NCBI RefSeq assembly: GCF_021730395.1
Contig: NC_069362.1
Location: forward strand, 44,286,501 to 44,350,500
DNA: 64,000 bases
Source: Mercenaria mercenaria
Taxonomy: Eukaryota; Mollusca; Bivalvia; Venerida; Veneridae
Direction of reading: 5' to 3'
Shown here: positions 10,936 through 23,075 of the stretch, piece by piece
Position numbering within the stretch: position 1 is the first letter of the stretch
Layout of the letters: each line of letters opens with the position of its first letter
Made by a program: the position numbers and the translations under genes
The notes under the pieces: model-generated
Database searches by the model: none
The model's input: the letters and a program-made list of their open reading frames with translations, nothing else
Told to the model about the DNA's origin: nothing

Positions 10936-11945
10936 AACAAGAGCACCGCCTTGCAGTTGCTGACGCTCATCTGATTTTTTTGTATAATAGAAATATTGTC
11001 CTACCCATGACTGAGTCTAAAAAGGGCCATCATTCTTGCAAAAAGCAGGATAGAGTTATGTTTCTTGATGTACAGCGTCCGCTTATGATGGTGAAAAACT
11101 GTTGTAAGTTTTAAAGCAATAGCTTTGATAGTTTATGAGAAAAGCTGACTTAAACATAATACTCAACCAAGTAAACTGATTTTTAAGTCCAAAAGGGGCA
11201 ATAATTATTGCAAAAAAGCAGGATGGAGTTATGTTTCTTGCTGTACAGGGTCAGCTTATGATGGTGAACAAGTGTTGCAAGTTTCAAAGCAATAGCTTTG
11301 ATAGTTCAAGAGGAAAAGTTGACCTAAACATAAAACTTAACCAAGAAATCTGATATTTTCTAAGTCCAAAAGGGGCCATAAATCTTGCAAAAAGCATGAT
11401 GGAGTTATATTTCTTGCTGTACAGGGTCAGCTAATGATGGTGAACAAGTGTTGCAAGTTTCAAAACAATATGTTGGATAGTTTAGGAGAAAAGCTGACTT
11501 AAACATAAAACTTAACCAAGAAATCAGATTTTCTAAGTCCAAAAGGGGCCATAATTCTTGCAAAAAGCAGAATGGAGTTATGTTCCTTGCTGCACTGGGT
11601 CAGCTTATGATGGTGAACAACAAGTTTCAAGTTTTCAAGTTTCAAAGCAATATCTTTGATAGTTTAGGAAAAACCCTGACCTAAACATAAAACTTAACCA
11701 AGAAATCTGATATTTTCTAAGTCCAAAAGGGGCCATAATTCTTGCAAAAAGCAGGATGGAGTTATGTTTCTTGGTGTACAGGGTCAGCTTATGATGGTGA
11801 ACAAGTGTTACAAGTTTCAAAGCAATACCTTTGATAGCTTAGGAGAAAAGCTGACCTAAACATAAAACTTAACCAGGCAACGCCGACGCCGACCAAGTGA
11901 TGACAATAACTCATCATTTTTTTTCAAAAAATCAGATGAGCTAAA
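10936..11945 (+). mobile_element. Pearl/Helentron-like element, family 1, copy 2
   Basis: Same head (ACAAGAGCACCGCC), same 170-bp core units (five, with AAAAAGCAGGATGGAG and CAATAGCTTTGATAG) and same end (CAAAAAATCAGATGAGCTA) as 4271-5306. It directly abuts element D. The CGACGC run near the 3' end is much shorter here than in copy 1. Confidence 0.75.
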
Positions 11946-12461
11946 AAGAATTACCGGTAGTCATAATAATATGCACTATTTATTTTATTGTTTAACAAGA
12001 TATAAGGATAATCGGCACGGAACTGATTGTTTGATAATCAATTAACCATCATTAGTAAAGGAAATTGTTTGTGAAATCGTCCCTTGTATCTCGCATTGGT
12101 TACCATATGTGTGGAAAACATAAATACCCTAATTATTATTAAAAACTTATTACTAAAAAAGAGGGTTTATTTTCACAAGATAATTTAACATTATTTTTTA
12201 ATCTTTTATCATTTTTCTGCCAGTTTTAATCCTCCTGATTTATTTGATGTTCCTTGGTTATTTATGTTTCAAAAGAAAATGTAACCAATCGGGTGAATGC
12301 TAGTAGCTTTTCATTTAGATCCAAGTTTAAGGTGAATACTGATTAAGTCTTATTTGTTTTGGTTTTTTTCAACATCATTTGAAATGTAAATAACCCTTAA
12401 TTTAATCGCAGGAAAAATGGAGCTTCATACCCCTAGAAAATCCCTATGAGGCTTGTCTAGA
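11946..12461. other. AT-rich spacer, no feature seen
   Basis: I see no exon-like open frame, repeat family or hairpin of note here. Confidence 0.5.
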
Positions 12462-12511
12462 TGTACGGATCCATACCTCTAGAATCAGATTCTAGAGGTA
12501 CAGATCCGTAC
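12462..12511. repeat. Short perfect-arm inverted repeat (hairpin)
   Basis: GTACGGATCCATACCTCTAG faces CTAGAGGTACAGATCCGTAC around a short centre (AATCAGATT). The stem is about 20 bp with one or two mismatches. Function unknown; it may be a remnant of a palindromic element. Confidence 0.7.
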
Positions 12512-12756
12512 TGCCTGGATGAAATTTAATATTTTTCAGCTGACCTACTGGCCTCCATTGGTATTGTTATTGTTTTCGTCTGGACTTACCAGAATGAGGC
12601 TCCAGTGGGGATCGACCCCTTGTGTCAAATTATGTAGGGAATAACTCAAGTTTCGTGAAATAATAACATATAAAATTTTCTGCTTTATTCTCACAAAGTA
12701 CATGAATTTGCTGGGTGTGCGAAACCACGTACAGTGCAAAAACGGGTACATTGACT

Positions 12757-13433
12757 CTACAAACTAGAGCTATCACTGAAGGTGATGAATGTACCCCCAC
12801 ACAGTACATTGCAATCTGACGCAAACAAGATTGCATAATTATGTTGACTGTATGTATAAAGACTCTATGTATATAGTATATTAACAAAAAACAAAGTCCC
12901 ATAACTCTGCAGAATATTTATCTAAAAAAACGTAACATGCACCATGCACAAGAAGGATTGGTACTGATCAGTTATCTTATGTGAAGTTTCATTAAATTGT
13001 GTGCAAGGGTTCAGTAGATTAGTCGGACACAAGATTGCATATGCAGACTGTATGTGTATAAACATGTAGTATCGTAAAAAAATCAAAGTCCCGTAGCTCT
13101 GCAATTTTTTTTCTGAAAGAACCTAGCATGCACCATGCACAACTTCTGTTGTCACTGATAACTTGTGTGAAGTTTCATTAAATTGTGTCAAGGAGATGAG
13201 GAGAGTTGGTGCGCACAAGACTGTGTCTATGTATATAGTATAGTAACAAAAAACAAAGTCCCATAACTCTGCAAAAAAAATTCTAAAAGAACTGAACATG
13301 CATCATGCACAACTACTGTTGTTACTGTAGTGATCACTTTTGTGAAGTTTCATTAAACTGTGTCAAGGGGATGAGGAGAGTTGGTGCGCACAAGACTGTG
13401 TCAGACGTGCCACCAAAATGAAGGAGGGGGCCA
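12757..13433 (+). mobile_element. Pearl-like element E
   Basis: Head AACTAGAGCTATCACTGAAG with hairpin TCACTGAAGGTGA, then three diverged tandem units of roughly 170-240 bp sharing AAACAAAGTCCCATAACTC, CATGCACCATGCACAA and GTGAAGTTTCATTAAA. The end is near GGAGGGGGCCA. The head matches that of the element at 55558, so the two are the same class. Confidence 0.65.
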
Positions 13434-13464
13434 TTTCTTTTGTTGTATAGGGGGTCTATTGTTA

Positions 13465-13676
13465 GTTTAGTTTAAACATAGTTTATTTCAAACAAAATTG
13501 CAATATTTACAATTCATGATACATGGTACATAAGATAATGCCTGAAAAAGGATCAGAGCCGAAAGCAACAGCTTATAGAGGTCTTCTCCTACAGAAACAT
13601 ATTGTTGTAGGTACAGTACGGCAGTGTTTATGATCTTATCTAAAATATTATCTTTAAGCAATATAATATAATATAA
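13465..13676 (+). mobile_element. Short truncated retroposon with target-site duplication
   Basis: A 212-bp segment is flanked by the 10-bp direct repeat TCTATTGTTA (13455-13464 and 13677-13686). Its right end is a simple tail, ATATAATATAATATAA. A variable-length duplication plus a simple-repeat tail on one side is the pattern of target-primed retrotransposition, so this is probably a 5'-truncated LINE or a SINE. Parent family not recognised. Confidence 0.65.
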
Positions 13677-13828
13677 TCTATTGTTAACGGATTCTCCTTT
13701 CTTTTGTTCTCTTTACAGTTAGATGGCCCTCTCTTTTCTTTAAGTCTTAAGATTATAGAGACAGACAACCTGAAACCAGTATACCCCCTCTGCTCACCCC
13801 TACCCCACCTCCACGTTACAACTTTGCT

Positions 13829-15031
13829 GACAATAAATTACGGTGCTGATAAACTGATACTGAACTACAAATCATACTAGTTAAACAAGATTCCAACGTC
13901 AAATCCTCTTCCCTGGTCGCCATTTTGTAAAAATCACGAGACTATCAAGAAGTTCGTCCTCGTCTGCATCTTGAGAACTTGCAGTAATAAGGTCATAAAT
14001 AAAGTCTGCAAGAAGAGGGGCTTAAAAACTTTAAAGGACCTAGTCTTTACAACAGATCGAGCCCAAAATCATCCTACAGGTAGTCTGACCAGCATATTAT
14101 GACTTTTTTGGATTTTGTAAATGCAGATAGGCTTAGAGGGATGACAACTATAAAATATCAAATCATAAAATAAGTCGTCCCAAAGAGCTATAAAAATAAA
14201 GAGATCGGCAACTTTAAAAGCATATAGAGCAAATCTTGCCAACATCACGTGACAACTGAATGAGATCTTGTTTACTGGAAGTGACGCGTTCTCCACGCGC
14301 CATTTTGTATGCGAAAGCAATTATTTATCAGTAAATTAATTATCACCATATGACCACGCTTCTTCTGATGGTAAGAAACGTGTACTCTGTGTCTTAAGAC
14401 TATTTCACATTAAACTAATGTTGTTTTAGAAGCTAACATGTATTTTAAATGTAGTTTTAAAGGTACAAATTGTAACTCCATTCTCGCCAATGTTTGTTTT
14501 TACTAAGATAACGCCGATTCACACTCTAACACGAGATCACATGAGATTACAGACAGTTGCCATTCTGTGTATTTCATACTTCTTTGGTCATCCCAACAAG
14601 CCAACAGGCCAGCTATAAGGCTAAATGGACCCCTACTGCACTAGTCAGTGCCTTTATCATCTACATCTACATCTACCACCCCATCGTCCCTTAATCAACG
14701 ACTGTCTTTTGGTGCAATCGGTAAGTCGATGCAGCTATGTCATAAAAATTTTATGAAATAAAGTTGTCTTGCTGGCTGGTGGGTGGGGTATCGCAAATAA
14801 ATTGAATTTTTACAAATAACTCAGAGCCAATTTAAAATCAGTATACCTGAAGGCAAAAATAACAAAACATAAACCTTTATTGAATATTTGACAATAAATT
14901 ACGGTGCTGATAAACTGTTACTGAACTACAAATCATACTTAAACAAGATTCCAACGTCAAATCCTCTTCCTTGGTCGCCATTTTGTAAAAATCACGAGAC
15001 TATCGAGAAATATCGTCGTCGTCTGCACTTG
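13829..15031. repeat. Duplicated 140-bp block about 1.06 kb apart
   Basis: 13829-13973 and 14890-15031 are near-identical direct copies (shared words ACAATAAATTACGGTGCTG, TGAACTACAAATCATACT, TTCCAACGTCAAATCCTC, GGTCGCCATTTTGTAAAAA). The right copy lacks a few bases near 14940. The segment between them shows no gene. It may be the two ends of one element or a local duplication. A related CGCCATTTTGTA word recurs reversed in context near 14298. Confidence 0.7.
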
Positions 15032-15977
15032 TTGGGTGTTCGAACAAAACATAAGTATAGGCTTACTTTGTGGAGTTTCGGCTTGAAATATTCACCTAAA
15101 ATGTTTTCAGTGAAAAAGATCCATTTATGAACGTTTTTCAAAGCTAGCTACAATTTGTTGCGTTATTTCTAAAATACTGTAACTAGCTTTTTGATAGTTC
15201 TGGGAAATGACGTTTAAAGATTTGAGTGTCAATAACTTTACACTACTTGAACCAAAATTTAGCCTGTTTATGTTAGTTCTACAAGGCCACAAATTTACCA
15301 TCATACCGAGGTCATTAAGACGTATAACTAATGACACAAACATCTCAGTTTTACCAAAAATGGAGGAATTAATGCAACGAATTATAGGCCTAACCAAAGA
15401 ACTATAAAATACATTATTTTTATAGCTCTTTGGCCTAACCGTGAATTAAAAAGTACAAACAATGCTAAATGTTTAAGTGTAGGACTTCAGCTGGAAATCG
15501 CAGTTACAAAATGTATCAAACAAGGCAAACAATACCCTAAAATACATATTTATTATTTATACATATTCCTATTTTATGTTCGCATAGATCATACGAAAAC
15601 CCGTACCTACTAGAATATATATAGGAACCTTAACTTTCATATTCCCTTCTCTTGCACATAGTACCACATGAACTTACTTTTCCTAGAACTACAAGACTCT
15701 GGAAAAACCTACCCCTTCAAGTAAAATCCAGCGGTTTCGTAATTCATAGTGAGTTCTGGAGTAGCATGGAATTACTGATGTTCTAACCTGAAATGAATAC
15801 TTTTATCATCACTAATCTTGTGTTTTTGATTGGCGGCTTAATCATCAAAATGTCCCTCAGAAAGTCGCCTCCCAGTCACGAAAGCCTCTTCCCCTACCCC
15901 CAACCCCCGCCAACATTCCCCAAAAAAGTTTAAGAAATAGCGATGGATAATATTGTGTTACAACGAAGCGTCTGTAT

Positions 15978-18261
15978 CACGGGGGAGGAAGTGTTACACG
16001 AAGGATGGAATTCTTCTGATAACCTGTCATGTTTTCTTCTGATAACTGTTACGGAGTTCCTGGAAAACGTTACAGAGTTCTTCTGATATCTGTATGACAA
16101 AACAAGGAATCGGCCGGCAAAATGGTAATTATCAATCTTTATAAAGAGAGAATGGGAAGTAAAACTAAAGTTTGATGATCAAGGTTGCTTAATGTTTTGT
16201 GCTATGCGTTAGAAAAAACTGTTAAGAGTAATAATCAGCGCCACTTCTTTGAAATCAAGACATTTTGAGTAAAATATCGAAATTGTTTGCTTATTCATAC
16301 ATATTTATCTACTCATTCACGTTCTTCATCCTCCCCACACGCAATAGCCTAATTTTAGTGCAAGGATGCAAACATAAACCACTATCTAACAATTTTATGC
16401 CCGATTTTTCAAATGTTACGGAGTTCAGGTGATAACTCTGAAGATGTCACAAAGTTCTTATGATAACTTTTGTTACTGCCAGGGTGTTTCTTGAGCTATG
16501 TTAAGATACTTTTTAGCTAATTTTATTATTAAGAAAGGGTGTTAATCATGTTGTAGTGTAAGATTTTTATCCAAGGTACAGTATTATGGTTATATGATGT
16601 ATGGTATGTGTGTTTTTGAGTTCAAATGATAACGTTTTAGTGTTATATTTTTAATTCGAACTAGATGTTACTTTTAACGGGACTGTGTACGCTCATAATG
16701 ATGATCTAGCTAACTATTCCTCTAACTTTAAATATTTCCCAGTAAACTCAAAATGCACTTCTGTTCATCTTATAGCATTTTGGCAAATGCAAAGGTCGTT
16801 TTTGGTGAAGGATTGATATAGATAGCACTTTAAAATTCACATTAATATGCATTATGATATTCTTTAAGACAAATAGCATATGCATGTATGAGGATGACAA
16901 GCCCCTTTTTGGTACTCAGTATTCAGCGCATTAAAAATTATATGCATTCTGTAAGATGCTATGACAATACCAATTAAGTTTTATCGCAGAATTTAAGCCA
17001 GTCACATTTGACTTCACCCTCTGTGTAATATCGCATTGTGACTGTATTCTTTCCGCGTCTACTTATAAAATTCTACTATATGAAGGATTAGAAGAATTAT
17101 GATGGTAAAGTTATAATTATGTTACTGATAATATATAGCATTATTATTATCATTATTACATTATTTATGCAAAACTATTGATATGAATACAACTGTATAC
17201 ATAGTATGCGAAAGCGTTCGGATTAAGGTCTATAACTTTATGAAAATGGTCATGCGATAAACATTAACTAAATCGCACACACAATTATACTTGATAAATT
17301 ACATGTATATTGTCATGTACATTTGAAGCTATAATTTTGGTGTGTTTTAGTACAATTTTTGTCGCCGTTTACGTATTAGTTATTGTACGACTTTTATTGA
17401 TTATGGAGTATAATCTACTGTCACGTGACAAATTATGGTCCCTAATCAACAGATATCATACAATAACAATTTTTATTTAGAATCATTTCCTTCTTGTCAT
17501 AACATGGTCACGCATGAAAAGACGCTGATAGAACGAACAATACAATTTACTGCATTTATTACCTATTTTCGTATTTTACTATATATATGTCATTATACTG
17601 AACATAGTTTTAAACTTTACAAAAAACTCATATCATACATTATATAACCACAATACTGTGCCTTGGATAAATATCTTACATTAGAACACGATTAACACCC
17701 TTTCTAAATAATAAAATTAGCTAAAAAGTATCTTAACTTAGCTCAAGAAACACCCTTGCAGTAACAAAAGTTATCGTAGGAATTCTGTGACATCTTCAGA
17801 GTTATCACCTGAACTCCGTAACATTTGAAAAATCGGGCATAAAATTGTTAGGTAGTAGTTTATGTCTGCAGTTTTGCACTAAAATTAGGCTATTGCGTGT
17901 GTTGATGATTAAGAACGTGAATGAGTAGGTTAATATGTATGAATAAGCAAACGATTTCGATATTTTACTCAAAATGTCTTGATTTCAAAGAAGTGGCGCT
18001 GATTATTAGACTAAACAGTTTTTTTCTGGCGCATAGCACAAAACATCAGGCAACCTTGATCATCAGACTTTAGTTTTACACCCCATTCTCTCTTTTTAAA
18101 GATTGATAATTACCATTTCGTCGACCGATTCCTTGTTTTGTCATACAGATATCAGAAGAACTCTGTAACGTTTTCCAGGAACTCCGTAACAGTTATCAGA
18201 AGAAAACATGACAGGTTATCAGAAGAACTCCATCCTTCGTGTAACACTTTCTCCCCCCGTG
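15978..18261. mobile_element. 2.28-kb DNA element with terminal inverted repeats of about 600 bp
   Basis: The left arm 15978-16600 (CACGGGGGAGGAAGTGTTAC, then ACGAAGGATGGA) is matched in inverse by the right arm about 17640-18261 (ending CACTTTCTCCCCCCGTG), with scattered mismatches over the whole arm. TGTAT flanks both ends (15973-15977, 18262-18266), a 5-bp target duplication. The arms carry repeated subterminal words of the GTTACGGAGTTC / TCTGATAAC type in both orientations. The roughly 1-kb middle has no sizeable coding frame, so it is non-autonomous. A CAC start and 5-bp duplication would fit Transib-like elements, but arms this long are unusual, so superfamily is open. Confidence 0.8.
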
Positions 18262-18266
18262 TGTAT

Positions 18267-19905
18267 GATATAATTCCACAGCCATGATATAAAAAACCTA
18301 CTGAGCCACGGGGTGCACGTGCCGAATGAGTTATTTCGCACGTGTGCTTGAAGTTGGTGGTGTTATTACCATAGAACATTTCTGTCTTGTACTGTGTGGA
18401 TTTCTAAGAAAGAAAACGAATATGACGCTTCAAAAGCAAGCAAACACAGTCGTACAGAACGGTATATCAATTATATACCCTTTTAATACGTTTTGCACGG
18501 ATGGCCACCGCATCCCAGCTTTCTTTCTAGACAATTCGACCGTGCCTTAGAATTAAACAATAGCTGGAGCAATGATATTTCTATCTTCTTCCCAGACAAT
18601 AGTGACCAAACATTATCAGGAAATACAAACATTGTGTAATTTTATTCGAGGTAATGACAGGCAAAACTGAAATGTGTACAATTCTAACCAATATTTTGAC
18701 TGAATGTGGGTCTTGTTGTTACAGAGCGTTGATTTTACCATGAAACTATGTTAAAATCTAAATATAAATGATTTTTGGACACAATTTGAGATAGTAATTC
18801 TAATATTTCAAATCAATTTGCAAGAATGTCAGGGGTCTGACTGGAATCGTTCTTAAGTGTAGAAGTAAAATTAAAGGGGTTTTATAGACTAATGGGCATG
18901 ATTAAGGCTTTATCTCCCTTGTTTATTTATTTCCACTAGAACAACACTTGTAAGGTTAAACTGGCCATCAGGCTAACTTCCTGTGTCAGTGTTCAGATGT
19001 TTGGATGCCTTCAATAAAAATGAGAATACCTGGACGACACTGAGTAATTGATAGGGATTAGAGATCTGGGAGTTTACATGATTAAATGTACTTGCTATTT
19101 TCTATCGTTTCAGTTGTTTTTATTATTATTTCCTTATTCGTTTGCAATAAAATAAAAGGTCTAACATGGTTCGATTAGATTGCCAGGAAATTAAAAATGA
19201 AGTTCAAGCTCTGTATATTCTGCGATAAACAACGGTTGACGCGCGGACCGGTAAGGAGATTCAATTCTTTGGGTTCATTAAGTTTTTTATAGAACCAAAG
19301 ATAAAAAAAAAATCAAGCCAAACAATTGATAGTAAGAAAAAGAACACTTAATGAGCCGAAAGGAATTTAATTTTGAAATAGGAGTGACCTCTTCTGGAGA
19401 TTTACTCAGGGTTCATGTCTTTTTTTGATAAAACCAAATGCGGACATTAAAAAGGAAAGAACCTCATGGTCAAAATATAGAAAACTGAAAGGGGAAAGAC
19501 CATTCGTATCCATAAGATATACTACCTGTTAATTCAGAGTTGGTTGTCCATTTCGTCTGCCTATTCCATCTGAAGACGTTGTCAGGTACTAGTAATTAAG
19601 AGAACAAGCTTGCTTAATTGATTGATTGGTTAAAAGAGTTGTAAATAATGTTGCTACATTTGTAGAGGTGTTCATCATGAAACAGAATTGCAAACCATGA
19701 GCAAAGGTGCAGAAGGAAGAAGACACAGGATCTGTATGTTTTTAATTTGTTTTTATAATATCATTTTTAGGTACTGCAATTTTAAATTAAATAACTTGAA
19801 ACACAATGTAATGATGAAATGAATACAGCAACACACACTAATAATATTCAGTGTTTTCTGTTGTTGTTTTTTTAAAATATTTATATACAGTACAATTAGC
19901 GCGGA
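18267..19905. other. Spacer, no feature seen
   Basis: AT-rich, with short open frames only. I found no repeat family or exon I can support. Confidence 0.5.
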
Positions 19906-20100
19906 ACCTTCATTTGAACACCCGTCGCCGCGATTCAGATTTGCGTGTTCGTTTTTTTCTGCCCCGCGCGACGGGTGTTCATTTACAATATTTCAGGTGT
20001 TCAGCGTGTCCAAGTGCCGGAGGCACTGACCATCGCCCGTTGCGATGGTTGAACGCGAGGGTCCCTGGTGTGCGGCCGCGAGGGACCATGGCGTTCAATA
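19906..20100. other. GC-rich cluster of consecutive hairpins, unknown function
   Basis: Four stem-loops follow each other. GAACACCCGTCG (19917-19928) pairs with CGACGGGTGTTC (19969-19980). AGTGCC/GGCACT is at 20013-20027. CCATCGC/GCGATGG is at 20030-20048. GAACGC/GCGTTC (20051-20096) encloses GGTCCCT/AGGGACC. The block is far richer in G+C than its AT-rich flanks. It ends about 450 bp before the LINE coding region. Either a structured RNA or the end of an unidentified mobile element would explain it. Confidence 0.6.
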
Positions 20101-20556
20101 TTTTTGTTTAAAATAATTTGTACACACATTTGTCTATTTAAAAATTAATATTTTATGAATTAGTACGTAATATAATGGCAGAAATTCGGGTTCTCTTTTT
20201 AACAATTGTTTTTTTCATTTTCAGGTGTTAGCCAAGGTTACTGAAGTGTACAAATGTAATCGGTTTCATTGTTCGTTTTTCTTGTTTTATGAAAAATGTA
20301 CTAACAATCAAGTTACAATTAACACAAATTGTTTTTGCTAATACAGATTACATGTTTACATGTTCTTTTAATTACCCTGTTTGCCAGTTTTCAGTTATTA
20401 AAACATAGTTGGTAAGTATCCTTATTATACCTAAACCTTTACATTACTGTAAATCAAATTAAGATAATAATGTTTGCGTGTTCGTTACGTGTTGATAATT
20501 TGATAATTAACTGCTCTGTTTGCTGAAGACATACAGTAACTGAAAATTTCATATAT

Positions 20557-22198
20557 ATGATAATGACATACTGTGAAAAAAATAATCTTATATCTGATGC
20601 ACAGTTTGGTTTTAGAAAAGGTAAATCGACAGTTGATGCATTGTTTATTCTGTTAACTTTAGTTCAGAAGTATATCAATGAAAACAAACGCCTTTATTGT
20701 GTCTTTATTGATTTTAAAAAGTGCTTTGATAGTATATATAGAAATGCTCTTTGGTTAAAGTTGTATAAGAGTGGAATTAGAGGTAAAATGCTCCGCATTG
20801 TAAAAGATATGTATGAAAATATCAAGTCTTGTGTTAGATTGTGTAGTACCTACTCAGATTTCTTCGAATATGCAGTTGGCTTGAGACAAGGGGAGGTAAT
20901 TTCACCCATATTATTTTCCCTCTTTGTAGAAGACCTTGAATTATTTCTTCAACAAAATATAAGTTGTGGTCTCACTATAGATGATAGTGTACTTATTTTA
21001 CTTCTGTTTGCAGATGATATGGTTATTTTAGGTAATTCTCCTGAAGAATTGAATCAAACTTTAGATTTATTAAATAATTATTGTAAAAAATGGAGTTTGG
21101 AAGTAAATACCGATAAAACAAAAGTTGTGGTATTTAGAAAACGGGGTGGTTTATTGCCAAATGAGGAATTTTATTACAACGGTAGTAAACTTGAAATTTT
21201 GAATGATTTTAATTATTTGGGTACTATATTCAACTATACAGGTAGCTTTGTACTTAACCAAGAGCACCTTGTTGGAAAAGCATTAAAGGCCTTAAATTTA
21301 TTACTTGTTAATTGCAATAAATACCAGTTAAAACCTAAACTTTTGTGTCAGTTGTTTGATTCATTCGTTGGATCTATTTTAAGTTACGCATCAGAAATAT
21401 GGGGGTTTAGCAAATCAAAGGAAATTGAGAGAATACATTTAAAATTCTGTAAAAGGATATTAAAGGTTAAGACAACTACATGTACAAATGCCGTATATGG
21501 GGAACTTGCACGATATCCCCTTTATATTATGAGATGCGTTAAGATTATTAAATATTGGTTTAAATTAGTAAACACTGATAACATAATATTGCAGCATGTA
21601 TATAGACTTGCATATAATGACTGTTTCGTTGGTAAGATTAACTGGTTGTCAAAGGTTAAAAAACTATTATCGGATTATGGTTTTACGTATGTTTGGGAAT
21701 CACCCGATACTGTATGTGATAAGAAATTTGTTTCATATTTTAAACAACGTGTGATTGATTGCTTTGTCCAAGGCTGGTATGTTGGCAAGCAAAATAGTTC
21801 TGTTTTAGAATTATACAATAATGTTAAATGTGTTTTTGAGTATGAAAACTACTTGGACATCTTATCTAGTAATCTAAGAAGTTATTTAACCAAAATAAGG
21901 CTGTCCTCTCACTCTCTGAGAATTCAAACAGGCCGGTATGGTATAATGAGAAGCGAGAGATTTCAGCGTTATTGTATATATTGTGATAAGCATGACAATG
22001 AGGACGAATATCATTTCATTTTGATTTGCCCATGTTACTCTGATTTGAGATAATTGTATATTAAGAAATATGACTATATTAGACCGAGCATGTTTAAATT
22101 CATTGAACTATTAAGAACTGATAAGAAAGCAATTTAATCAAACTTAGCAAAATATATTAAACACGCTATGACTTTGAGAACATCTGTTACTTATATAT
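20557..22198 (+). pseudogene. LINE ORF2 fragment: reverse transcriptase plus C-terminal zinc knuckle
   Basis: This is the coding part of the LINE. RT motifs appear in order: AQFGFRKGKSTVDA (residues 15-28 of the open frame), CVFIDFKKCFD (motif A), LRQGEVISPILFSLF (motif B), LLLFADDMVIL (motif C, catalytic FADD) and NTDKTKVVVF (motif D). A thumb/C-terminal region follows, with a Cys/His cluster (CIYCDKHDNEDEYHFILIC). The open frame stops at TAA 22051-22053. The same frame continues with family-like sequence (RPSMFKFIELL, then NLAKYI) to a TAG at 22196-22198, with one more stop at 22135-22137. So two nonsense codons interrupt the last 50 codons. The N-terminal endonuclease is missing, so this copy cannot be autonomous. 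Few breaks over 1.6 kb argue for a fairly young insertion. Confidence 0.85.
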
Positions 22199-22363
22199 AG
22201 CAGCCCATCCTCTCAGAAGTTTAGAGCAATATTATTATAATTATAATCTACACTTGTTGAAATGTGACTTTATTATATGTATTGTATTTGTAAATTTGTT
22301 TTATGATGATGTGCCTGTGGTACAAGTCAAATAAAATATCTGTTCTGTTCTGTTCTGTTCTGA
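20557..22363 (+). mobile_element. 5'-truncated non-LTR retrotransposon (LINE) with (TTCTG)n tail
   Basis: The element carries the reverse transcriptase and C-terminal region of an ORF2 and ends in CTGTTCTGTTCTGTTCTG at about 22340-22363, a pentanucleotide tail. The endonuclease half is absent, because upstream sequence shows no continuous frame. It is therefore a 5'-truncated insertion, as is normal for LINEs. Family looks like the CR1/L2/Jockey assemblage; clade not settled. Confidence 0.85.
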
Positions 22364-22449
22364 TAATAAGTGTCAAATTCGAACAGCTGGATTTTTCAAA
22401 GTGAACGGAGAGGTATGTACATTTCATATAAGCTTATAGATTTATATGT

Positions 22450-23075
22450 TCATTATTTTCAAATGATTGTAAAATCACAGTATATTATCACATGTTTGAA
22501 CATCGCGGGAGTTTAATTAAGTCATTCCTTAAAACTGATGAACATATTTACTTGTTTAAAACAATAAAAAATGCATAAAATGAAATAGAAACTTTGTCAG
22601 TTTCAGTATAAAATCGAAATATATTTCACCCGTGAACAACATATTTTACATTTTCTTTCGTGTCTGCTCCACTCGTGAAACTGCTGCCTTTATATGTTCA
22701 CTCGATGAAATATATTTCTATCTTTTACTAAAACTGACGAATTTTCTATTTCATTTTATGCATTTTTAACAGTTTTAAACAAGCAAATATGCTCATCAGT
22801 TTTAAGGAATGACTTGATTACACTCCCGTGATGTCAAACACGAAATGCGTGTGTGTGTGTTGCCACCATTGATTTGCGTGACTATATGTAATGTTTACTT
22901 TAAATTCTTTATTTATCTCATGTTTTTGTAATGTATACAAACTGAGAAATTGTTGTATTAACTTGGAAACTTGGTTTTAAGGAATGACTTAATTACACTC
23001 CTGCGACGTCAAACATGTGATAATATACTATGATTTTACAATCATTTGAAAATTATGCATTTTAATAGTTTTTAC
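22450..23075. repeat. Nested imperfect palindrome, about 620 bp
   Basis: The outer arms pair 22455-22550 (CAAATGATTGTAAAATCAC, then TATTATCACATGTTTGA) with about 22975-23057 in inverse. An inner pair joins AAATGCATAAAATGAAATAG (22570-22589) with CTATTTCATTTTATGCATTT near 22746. AAGGAATGACTT occurs twice on the right side (about 22803, 22979), once per nested copy. This is likely a TIR element with one internally duplicated end. Confidence 0.65.

Noticed and set aside
20463-22370. GATAATAA on both sides of the LINE as a target duplication
   Set aside because: The eight bases are AT-rich, common nearby, and would place the element start 90 bases before any LINE-like sequence; not convincing.
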